From Chlamydiota bacterium (GTDB taxonomy: Bacteria; Chlamydiota; Chlamydiia; Chlamydiales; JAJFMB01), in the NCBI GenBank assembly GCA_021772355.1, contig JAJFMB010000279.1:1-8584 (forward strand): DNA of 8,584 bases, written 5' to 3'. This document shows, piece after piece, positions 1 to 4,938 of the stretch (within the stretch, counting starts at the first letter, position 1; each line of letters opens with the position of its first letter). The notes beneath the pieces are model-generated. The model saw only the letters and a program-made list of their open reading frames with translations. It did not search any database and was not told the origin of the DNA. The position numbers were made by a program, and so were the translations under genes.

Positions 1-253
1 GCATGACTTCGTATGCGAGAGGTAACAAAGCAAGCCCTGTCAAGTAAAGAGGGAAAACAACAAGAGGTGTCGTGCCCGCCATAGCAAAAGCGATGCTAAA
101 AAATACGGCTGTCCAAAGGGAGTAGTGCGCCGTTTTGATTGCCAGGGGATCGTCCTTTGAAATGGATTTGACCGCTCGTCCAACAAAATTTAATGTGCGT
201 TCGGGGGGATCAAGCGTAAATGGAACTCTTTCAACTTCTAACTGAACTTCCAT
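1..253 (-). CDS. Small membrane protein of unknown family, 3' end cut by window edge
   Basis: A reading frame starts at an ATG (251-253, minus) and stays open for 84 codons to the window edge, so the C-terminus is missing. A strong Shine-Dalgarno, GGGAGG, lies about 9 nt upstream of the ATG. The visible protein starts MEVQLEVERVPFTL and has a charged, soluble stretch of about 43 residues. It then has two hydrophobic segments, around residues 45-60 and 62-80, joined by a short G-T-T-P turn, which suggests a membrane hairpin with the N-terminus in the cytoplasm. There is no signal-peptide-like N-terminus. It begins only 30 nt after the plsX stop on the same strand, so it is probably the next gene of the yceD-rpmF-plsX operon. 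I do not recognise the family. In C. trachomatis, as I recall, pmpD lies next to plsX; this protein does not resemble an autotransporter passenger. That the frame is a real gene is likely; its function is unknown. Confidence 0.72.
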   Translation of the reverse strand, partial: MEVQLEVERVPFTLDPPERTLNFVGRAVKSISKDDPLAIKTAHYSLWTAVFFSIAFAMAGTTPLVVFPLYLTGLALLPLAYEVM

Positions 254-283
254 AAAGTTAAACCTCCCTTTTATTGGTGTGAA

Positions 284-1261
284 CTACTCGGACGAACATG
301 CCTGAAGCTCCTCTTTCATTTTACCAAGGAGATTCTGCTGGGTAAAGGAGATGGCGCTTTTGATACTGTTTACGATCGCTTCGGGGGAGGATGCTCCATG
401 ACATTTCATGACTAAACCTTCTATACCGCAGACAATAGCTCCGGGGTATTCGGCATAATGGTAACGGCTGCAGTATTCCTGTAGTTGCGTGGCAACTTGC
501 GGAGAGATGTTGTGATGGCTATGCGCGATGATGTCTTCTATTAAATAATTGGTAAGACCTTCTGCTGTTTTAAGAAAGATATTACCGGTAAATCCGTCAG
601 TGATTAATACATCGATATTGCCTTGAAAAACCTCGTGTCCCTCCACATTTCCGGCAAAATGAAAATGCTCTTTTTGGTGAGTATCTTGTAAAAGGCGGTG
701 TGCTTTTCGAAGCTCTCCCGTGCCTTTTATCGCTTCTGTGCCAATATTTAAAAGACCGACTGTAGGCCTTGAGATGTTTTGGGTGGCGCGCTGAAATGCT
801 GTTCCCATCCTAGCAAATTGCACCAAGTTTTCTGCCTTATAGGAGACATTTCCTCCTACATCAATGACTGCTAACGTATGGTCTTTTAGAAAGAGGGAAG
901 CTAAAAGAGCGGGTCGAGTGATTTTTGGAAGTGAGGTTAACTCCAAAGCGCAAGAGGCAATGAGCGCTCCCGTATTTCCCGCAGAAATAAGAGCATCAAG
1001 CTCTCCGCTTTTTAGCATTTGAATTCCCGTCACCAAACTAGAATTTCGCTTGCGCCGTACAGCTGTTAATGGATCATCCTCCATAGTGATGACCTCAGAT
1101 ACAGTGTGGCATTTTAGGGAGGGGTGAGGAAGAAAGTCAGGGGTAGCGATGATTTCCAAGCTGTGGGCAGGGCCAAGCTTCTGCTGTAAGTGATTTACAG
1201 CATCAAAATATTCGTTAGGAGCTCGTTCGCTCCCCATTAAGTCTAGACCAATACGCCCCAA
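284..1261 (-). CDS. plsX: Phosphate acyltransferase PlsX (acyl-ACP:phosphate transacylase)
   Basis: PlsX converts acyl-ACP plus phosphate to acyl-phosphate and free ACP, feeding acyl chains into phospholipid synthesis at the cytoplasmic membrane face. The 325-residue protein is near the usual length (about 330-350) and carries the family blocks in order: an N-terminal IGLDLMG strand, ISAGNTGAL (92-100), DVGGN (134-138), GLLNIGTEAIKG (169-180), AGNVEGHEVF (203-212), TDGFTGN (221-227) and a C-terminal GLVMKCHGASS (282-292). The start is TTG at 1259-1261: an in-frame TAG lies four codons upstream, and the next Met (residue 9) falls inside the conserved DxMG motif. A G-rich Shine-Dalgarno precedes it. 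One oddity is that the usual MGGD of the first loop reads MGSE here. It lies 28 nt behind rpmF, a common bacterial pairing, and ahead of a small membrane protein. Confidence 0.96.
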   Translation of the reverse strand: MGRIGLDLMGSERAPNEYFDAVNHLQQKLGPAHSLEIIATPDFLPHPSLKCHTVSEVITMEDDPLTAVRRKRNSSLVTGIQMLKSGELDALISAGNTGALIASCALELTSLPKITRPALLASLFLKDHTLAVIDVGGNVSYKAENLVQFARMGTAFQRATQNISRPTVGLLNIGTEAIKGTGELRKAHRLLQDTHQKEHFHFAGNVEGHEVFQGNIDVLITDGFTGNIFLKTAEGLTNYLIEDIIAHSHHNISPQVATQLQEYCSRYHYAEYPGAIVCGIEGLVMKCHGASSPEAIVNSIKSAISFTQQNLLGKMKEELQACSSE

Positions 1262-1265
1262 TAGA

Positions 1266-1273
1266 CCCCCCTA
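1266..1273 (-). promoter_or_regulatory. Poly-G Shine-Dalgarno and upstream stop that fix the TTG start of plsX
   Basis: Read on the minus strand this is TAGGGGGG, ending 4 nt before the TTG of plsX. Its AGGG part sits about 7 nt upstream, a normal ribosome-binding distance. The TAG at the beginning (1273-1271) is in frame with plsX and rules out any start further upstream. Together with the motif at residues 5-10 this leaves TTG as the only reasonable initiation codon. Confidence 0.6.
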
Positions 1274-1289
1274 GTCTGTGGTTAATCGC

Positions 1290-1478
1290 TTACTCAGACT
1301 CTTCACGCATCTCAACGACAACGCGATTCTGATACCAACCGCAGCTTGAGCAAATTGTGTGTGGCATGTGAGGGCTGCCGCACTTGCTACACGCGCTGAT
1401 GTGCTTTGGTTTTTTTGCATGGTGTGCACGTCTTGAGTTCTTACGTGCATTTGATGTACGGTTCCGTGGGACTGCCAT
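1290..1478 (-). CDS. rpmF: 50S ribosomal protein L32 (zinc-binding form)
   Basis: L32 is a small component of the large ribosomal subunit. The 62-residue product has the classic beginning MAVPRNRTSNARKNSRRAHH, followed by a basic stretch and a four-cysteine zinc ribbon (Cys30, Cys33, Cys43, Cys46, as CSKC...CSSC), then the GWYQ turn and the VVV strand typical of the family. All four metal-binding cysteines are present, so this is the zinc-dependent (C+) type. The ATG at 1476-1478 is preceded by AAGGAG with a 10-nt spacer. It lies 18 nt behind yceD and 28 nt ahead of plsX, matching the widespread yceD-rpmF-plsX arrangement and implying one transcript. An overlapping longer frame in another phase (1271-1483) is only a shadow. 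Confidence 0.97.
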   Translation of the reverse strand: MAVPRNRTSNARKNSRRAHHAKKPKHISACSKCGSPHMPHTICSSCGWYQNRVVVEMREESE

Positions 1479-1496
1479 AACAATGTTTCTCCTTAA

Positions 1497-1976
1497 TTAT
1501 TCTAAATCGGCAAAGGGGCGGTAGACCTCATCTTCTCGGGGTTGCCCTTGAGCCGGCTCACTTTTTATATATTTTTCTATAGCTTTTCGATGCGGACATT
1601 TTCCTTCATGACATTCGGCAAATGCGGGAACTTCCAGCAAAATTGCTTCTCGCACTATCGAGGAAAAATCAAATACTTTCGTCGTTATATTGTCTAACGG
1701 TTCCGCATGATAAAAATTATTTAACCCTATTTCCACTTTTACCCGTTCATTGCAAATGGAACAAGGTATCGAAGCAAAGGCAACAATATTTAAATGTAAA
1801 ATAAGATCGTCGTTTGCCAGATAGGTTTCACCTTCAAGCTTGACAGGATCGGTAAAAACAAGCTCCTTCTCCTGAACTTCAAGGAATTGCGGAGAAACCT
1901 CATCGTTAATTTTATCAGCGTGCCCATCCCGCAGTTGGTCAACGTAAATCTTAAAAATATCAAAAACTTGGGACAT
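1497..1976 (-). CDS. yceD: DUF177/YceD-family protein, linked to 23S rRNA metabolism
   Basis: The 159-residue product is a diverged member of the DUF177 (YceD) family, which is encoded next to rpmF in many bacteria and plants and has been linked to 23S rRNA accumulation or processing. Visible family signs are two cysteine pairs, C72-S-I-C75 in the middle and C122-H-E-G-K-C127 near the C-terminus, the latter followed by the basic PHRKAIEKY helix, and a closing RPFADLE typical of the family tail. The spacing suggests a four-cysteine metal site, which is inference. I chose the ATG at 1974-1976 (MSQVFDIF). A TTG at 2001-2003 in the same frame would add nine residues (start MDKSEENKI), but no good Shine-Dalgarno supports it. 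It is the first gene of the minus-strand operon. Assignment rests on cysteines, tail and position; overall sequence similarity is modest. Confidence 0.85.
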   Translation of the reverse strand: MSQVFDIFKIYVDQLRDGHADKINDEVSPQFLEVQEKELVFTDPVKLEGETYLANDDLILHLNIVAFASIPCSICNERVKVEIGLNNFYHAEPLDNITTKVFDFSSIVREAILLEVPAFAECHEGKCPHRKAIEKYIKSEPAQGQPREDEVYRPFADLE

Positions 1977-2008
1977 TATCTTATTTTCTTCACTTTTATC
2001 CAATAAAT

Positions 2009-2083
2009 TTACTCGATTAGTTCTTTTAAATCCAGTCCTTTGAGACCGCTCAGATCAACTTTTTTCTGGATAAGATCGAATTC
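2009..2083 (-). other. Start-less minus-strand reading frame just upstream of yceD, possible gene remnant
   Basis: Between a TAA at 2084-2086 and a TAA at 2009-2011 the minus strand reads 24 codons with a protein-like, amphipathic composition (VDLSGLKGLDLKELIE before the stop). There is no ATG, GTG or TTG in the frame, and the phase differs from yceD, so it cannot be a longer yceD N-terminus without a frameshift. It could be the tail of a decayed gene or chance. I would not annotate it as a gene. Confidence 0.2.
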
Positions 2084-2105
2084 TTAAGGTATGATAGGCG
2101 GCAAA

Positions 2106-2146
2106 ATGGGTAATAACGAGATCGATTAAAATATTTACTTACCCAT
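2106..2146. repeat. 8-bp inverted repeat ATGGGTAA / TTACCCAT, possible operator
   Basis: ATGGGTAA at 2106-2113 is exactly mirrored by TTACCCAT at 2139-2146, with a 25-nt AT-rich spacer. It ends about 25 nt upstream of the ATTATAAT box, where a regulator could act on a promoter reading towards rng. The match is perfect but short, and a repeat of this size can arise by chance in 400 nt, so an operator role is inference only. Confidence 0.3.
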
Positions 2147-2170
2147 AAAATAGTTGTGCCGGGAAAATTC

Positions 2171-2178
2171 ATTATAAT
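2171..2178. promoter_or_regulatory. Palindromic -10-like box ATTATAAT
   Basis: ATTATAAT is its own reverse complement, so a consensus TATAAT -10 hexamer can be read on both strands: 2173-2178 towards rng and 2171-2176 towards yceD. No good -35 hexamer is found at 16-18 bp on either side, although chlamydial sigma66 tolerates weak -35 boxes. Transcription from here towards rng would give a leader of roughly 215 nt. Confidence 0.35.
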
Positions 2179-2218
2179 GATTTTTTCTACACACTAAAAA
2201 GAATTAACACAACAACGA

Positions 2219-2235
2219 GTAAGTGAAGCACTTAC
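2219..2235. repeat. Perfect 7-bp hairpin in the putative rng leader
   Basis: GTAAGTG (2219-2225) and CACTTAC (2229-2235) form a perfect stem with an AAG loop. No T-run follows, so it is not an ordinary intrinsic terminator. CGAG (2216-2219) and CTCG (2251-2254) could close an outer helix. If transcription starts near 2173-2185 this element would be in the untranslated leader of rng. Confidence 0.35.
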
Positions 2236-2288
2236 AAAGAAAGGCATAAGCTCGATAATCATCAGCGATTCTTCATAACGTGATAATT

Positions 2289-2315
2289 TTGAAATGATTA
2301 TATCTACCAGATAAC
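2289..2315 (+). promoter_or_regulatory. Weak candidate promoter close to rng
   Basis: TTGAAA (2289-2294) is a good -35 match and GATAAC (2310-2315) matches four of six -10 positions, but the spacer is only 15 bp. If used, the rng leader would be about 80 nt. It is an alternative or addition to the ATTATAAT box upstream. Confidence 0.25.
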
Positions 2316-2333
2316 AGTAAAGTTTCTTTCGAA

Positions 2334-2368
2334 TTCTAGACATTACTTAAACAATTGTTATCCTAGAA
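2334..2368. repeat. TTCTAG/CTAGAA inverted repeat around palindrome AACAATTGTT
   Basis: TTCTAG (2334-2339) is mirrored by CTAGAA (2363-2368), and the spacer holds the 10-bp palindrome AACAATTGTT (2350-2359). The set lies 35-70 nt upstream of the rng start, where a repressor site or an RNA fold would be effective. The two symmetry centres differ by a few bases, so it is not one clean dyad. Confidence 0.25.
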
Positions 2369-2374
2369 CTTTAG

Positions 2375-2395
2375 CCTTTCTTCAGACGATAAAGG
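2375..2395 (+). promoter_or_regulatory. rng ribosome-binding site inside a small stem
   Basis: AAAGG at 2391-2395, 7 nt before the rng ATG, is the Shine-Dalgarno. The same five bases pair exactly with CCTTT at 2375-2379 across an 11-nt loop, so the RNA could hide its own ribosome-binding site. A 5-bp helix with three A-U pairs is weak on its own; any control through it is inference. Confidence 0.35.
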
Positions 2396-2402
2396 TAACA
2401 AA

Positions 2403-3941
2403 ATGCGAGAAATACTCTTAAATATTGAATCCAAAGAGATACGGTACGCTCAGCTGCGTAACGGCCAACTATACGATTTAGTTGTTGAACGAAAAAAAGA
2501 GCGGCAGCTCACCGGAAATATCTACCGTGGGCGCGTAACAAATATTCTTCACAACATTCAGTCGGCATTTATCGACATCAATGAAAAAGATAATGGTTTT
2601 ATCCATATATCCGACATCATTGAAAACACTAAGAAATTTGAGCAGCTCTATGACATGGACTTTGAGCTCGATTACGATATTTCCGGTGTAGATTCCAAAA
2701 AAAAACAAAACATGGGGATTGAAGAGGTCCTCAAACCCGAACAACCCGTTCTTGTTCAAGTTGTGAAAGAGCCCATGGGAACAAAGGGTGCGCGTCTTAC
2801 CTCAAATATTTCAATAGCAGGCCGCTATCTTGTTATGCTTCCCAACTCTTTTCACCGCGGTGTGTCACGAAAGATCGAAGATCGGCAATCTCGAGATAGA
2901 CTCAAGAAATTGATTCGTTCATTTGAAATGCCAAAGGATATGGGCTTGATCTGTCGAACAGCAAGCTGCAATGCAACAGCAGAACAACTCATTGACGAGG
3001 CAAATGACCTTCTTCAGACCTGGCAAAACATTATGGAAAACTTCCAAACCTCGAATGAGTCTACTTTGCTTTATGAAGAGTCAGACATTATTAAACGCGC
3101 GCTCATCTCAGCAATTGATAAAAAGTTTGATCGAATCTTAGTCGATGATTACCAAGTACATCAAACATGCAAGCGCCTCTATAAACGCTATGCAAACGAG
3201 CACCCCTTAAAAATCGAATACTATCGAGATAAAACTCCTATGTTCGAGCGTTTTAATGTGGAAAGGGAAATTGAAAAGACACTGCGACGTAAGATCTGGC
3301 TCTCTAGTGGAGGCTATCTCTTCTTTGATCGTACTGAAGCGATGTACACAGTTGATGTTAACTCAGGACGCAGTTCCACTAATGAAGCTAATGTCGAAGA
3401 GGCACTCGTCCGCATTAACTTAGAAGCAGCTGAAGAGATCGCAAGACAACTGCGCTTACGTAATATCGGTGGGCTTGTGATATGCGACTTTATCGATATG
3501 CGCTCTCGCAAAAACCAACGTCGTGTACTAGAGCGTCTTAAAGACTGTATGAAAGATGATTCCGCTAAATGCACAGTGCTGGGAATTAGCGAATTTGGTT
3601 TAGTTGAGATGACGCGGCAACGCAGTCGAGGCTCCCTTTTACAAACTATTTTTACTGAATGTCCCTACTGTAATGGATGTGGAACAATCAAAAACAATGA
3701 AAGTGTTTCGATTGAAGTGGAACGTGCCGTCAAAAAAGCCATTAATATCCAACAACAATTTGGGCTCAAACTCGTATGCCACCCTGAACTCAATCGCTAT
3801 ATGGATACCATCGATAAGGCGTACTTGAAAAAAATGGCAGAAGAGATGAATGCGCAAATAGAATTCGAATCGGATGATAATATGCACATCAACGACTACC
3901 GCATTTATTCTACGATTAATAATCAACTCATTGAAGTGTAA
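2403..3941 (+). CDS. rng: Ribonuclease E/G family endoribonuclease (RNase G-like)
   Basis: This endoribonuclease cuts single-stranded RNA in mRNA decay and rRNA maturation. The 512-residue protein is close to RNase G size (about 490) and lacks the long C-terminal scaffold of E. coli RNase E. Domains in order: an N-terminal RNase-H-like strand region, an S1 RNA-binding domain (about 37-130, GNIYRGRVTNI...GFIHISDI) with an acidic and lysine-rich insertion near 85-110, the 5'-sensor/catalytic region, and a C-terminal segment. The Mg-binding aspartates are visible as D318 in VDVNSGRS and D362 in CDFIDMR, matching D303 and D346 of E. coli RNase E. The Zn-link is C420-P-Y-C423. The ATG at 2403 has AAAGG 7 nt upstream. 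It is the first gene of the plus-strand operon, with only one base between its stop and the plsB ATG. C. trachomatis calls its counterpart cafE. Confidence 0.95.
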   Translation: MREILLNIESKEIRYAQLRNGQLYDLVVERKKERQLTGNIYRGRVTNILHNIQSAFIDINEKDNGFIHISDIIENTKKFEQLYDMDFELDYDISGVDSKKKQNMGIEEVLKPEQPVLVQVVKEPMGTKGARLTSNISIAGRYLVMLPNSFHRGVSRKIEDRQSRDRLKKLIRSFEMPKDMGLICRTASCNATAEQLIDEANDLLQTWQNIMENFQTSNESTLLYEESDIIKRALISAIDKKFDRILVDDYQVHQTCKRLYKRYANEHPLKIEYYRDKTPMFERFNVEREIEKTLRRKIWLSSGGYLFFDRTEAMYTVDVNSGRSSTNEANVEEALVRINLEAAEEIARQLRLRNIGGLVICDFIDMRSRKNQRRVLERLKDCMKDDSAKCTVLGISEFGLVEMTRQRSRGSLLQTIFTECPYCNGCGTIKNNESVSIEVERAVKKAINIQQQFGLKLVCHPELNRYMDTIDKAYLKKMAEEMNAQIEFESDDNMHINDYRIYSTINNQLIEV

Positions 3942-3942
3942 G

Positions 3943-4938
3943 ATGCATTTTCTGGAAAGGCTCGCGCGCTATGCGGAAAAGGAGAAAATTTCGCAACCAT
4001 TGACGCATCTTTTGCATAAATTTTATCTCGCTTATTCTACAGCCCTCGTGGATAATAATCGTAATATCAGCCATATAGACCCTTTGCTCATCCGTTTTCT
4101 TGATATGGTTGTCAAGCAGTTGCAAAAGCCCTTTCATTTTAATCCTTTTCACAAAAGAGTCATAAAACCTTTTGACTACTACCACTTTGGATTAGATTTT
4201 CTAAGACCCCTCATTATTTTTGAACAGTCTAAGATCCTCGGTTTACAGCAAGTCGACAAGATGGAAGAGCAGCTGGCAAAGAAAGATAATATTATCCTAT
4301 TTGCAAATCACCAAATAGAGCCCGACCCTCAGATCATCAACCTGCTTCTTGAGAAAACACACCCTCATTTTGCCGAAAAAATGATCTTTGTGGCAGGACA
4401 TCGCGTCATCAGTGATCCTTTAGCCGTCCCTTTTAGTAAAGGTTGTAATCTGCTATGCATCTACTCAAAAAAATATATCGAAACACCACCTGAAAAGAAG
4501 CGGGAAAAACTGCTGCACAACCAAAAAACCATGAAGGAGCTGCAAAAGCTGCTCAATGAAGGGGGACACTGCATTTACGTCGCCCCCAGCGGTGGTAGAG
4601 ACCGCCCCAATAAGAAGGGTGTTGTCGATGTTGCTCCTTTTGACCCGCAAAGTGTAGAGTTTTTCTATCTTATGGGAAAACAATCCAAACACCCCACCCA
4701 TTTTTACCCCCTTTCTCTTGCTACATACAATCTACTTCCTCCTCCTAATAGTGTAGAGGTAGAACTTGGAGAGAAGCGGCAACCGAAATGCAGTCCCGCT
4801 CATTTAGAGTTCTGTCCGGAACTTGACATGGAAAACATCCCGGGCTGTAAAACAGAAGACAAACGCTCAAAACGACAGAAAAGAGCTAAACACATTTGGC
4901 AAATCGTTCATCAAAGCTATAAAAGGTTAATCTCATGA
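3943..4938 (+). CDS. plsB: Soluble, chloroplast-type glycerol-3-phosphate 1-acyltransferase
   Basis: The enzyme moves an acyl chain from acyl-ACP to the sn-1 position of glycerol-3-phosphate, the first committed step of phospholipid synthesis. The 331-residue protein resembles the plant plastid GPAT (ATS1) and its chlamydial counterparts, not the about 800-residue membrane-bound E. coli PlsB. Visible are an N-terminal helical domain (about 1-100), the catalytic H(X)4D motif H123-Q-I-E-P-D128, the FVAGHRV block (149-155), the YSKKYI block (174-179) and the phosphate-binding GGRDRP block (217-222). No membrane segment is seen. I chose the ATG at 3943, one base after the rng stop; the frame is open further upstream inside rng, but those residues are unlike the family. 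It is probably translated by coupling to rng, because no strong Shine-Dalgarno is present. Its own stop overlaps the ptr start. Confidence 0.95.
   Translation: MHFLERLARYAEKEKISQPLTHLLHKFYLAYSTALVDNNRNISHIDPLLIRFLDMVVKQLQKPFHFNPFHKRVIKPFDYYHFGLDFLRPLIIFEQSKILGLQQVDKMEEQLAKKDNIILFANHQIEPDPQIINLLLEKTHPHFAEKMIFVAGHRVISDPLAVPFSKGCNLLCIYSKKYIETPPEKKREKLLHNQKTMKELQKLLNEGGHCIYVAPSGGRDRPNKKGVVDVAPFDPQSVEFFYLMGKQSKHPTHFYPLSLATYNLLPPPNSVEVELGEKRQPKCSPAHLEFCPELDMENIPGCKTEDKRSKRQKRAKHIWQIVHQSYKRLIS

Larger units (their letters stand above)
1977..2402. other. Divergent intergenic region between the yceD and rng operons
   Basis: About 425 nt (398 if yceD starts at its upstream TTG) hold no convincing protein gene and no tRNA-like fold. 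The region must carry the outward promoters of both operons. It is AT-rich towards rng and contains an 8-bp inverted repeat (2106-2146), a symmetric ATTATAAT box (2171-2178), a 7-bp hairpin (2219-2235), a TTCTAG/CTAGAA repeat around a 10-bp palindrome (2334-2368), and a small stem that includes the rng Shine-Dalgarno (2375-2395). On the minus strand, 2009-2083 is a short frame that ends like a gene but lacks a start codon. For the yceD operon I found no convincing -35/-10 pair. Confidence 0.6.

Noticed and set aside
1271..1483. 70-residue minus-strand frame overlapping rpmF
   Set aside because: It runs almost entirely over the L32 gene in another phase; L32 has the exact family sequence and its own ribosome site.
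1977..2003. Nine-residue upstream extension of YceD from a TTG
   Set aside because: The added residues are lysine/glutamate-rich, no good ribosome site precedes the TTG, and the ATG at 1976 gives a normal family N-terminus. It is kept only as an alternative.
2320..2345. TTCGAATTC stretch resembling a tRNA T-loop
   Set aside because: Flanking bases do not pair as a T-stem, and no acceptor, anticodon or D arm can be drawn around it.
3874..3942. Upstream extension of the acyltransferase inside rng
   Set aside because: It would overlap the 3' end of rng by 68 nt, and the extra residues (rich in Thr, Ile) have no family likeness; the ATG at 3943 follows the rng stop directly.
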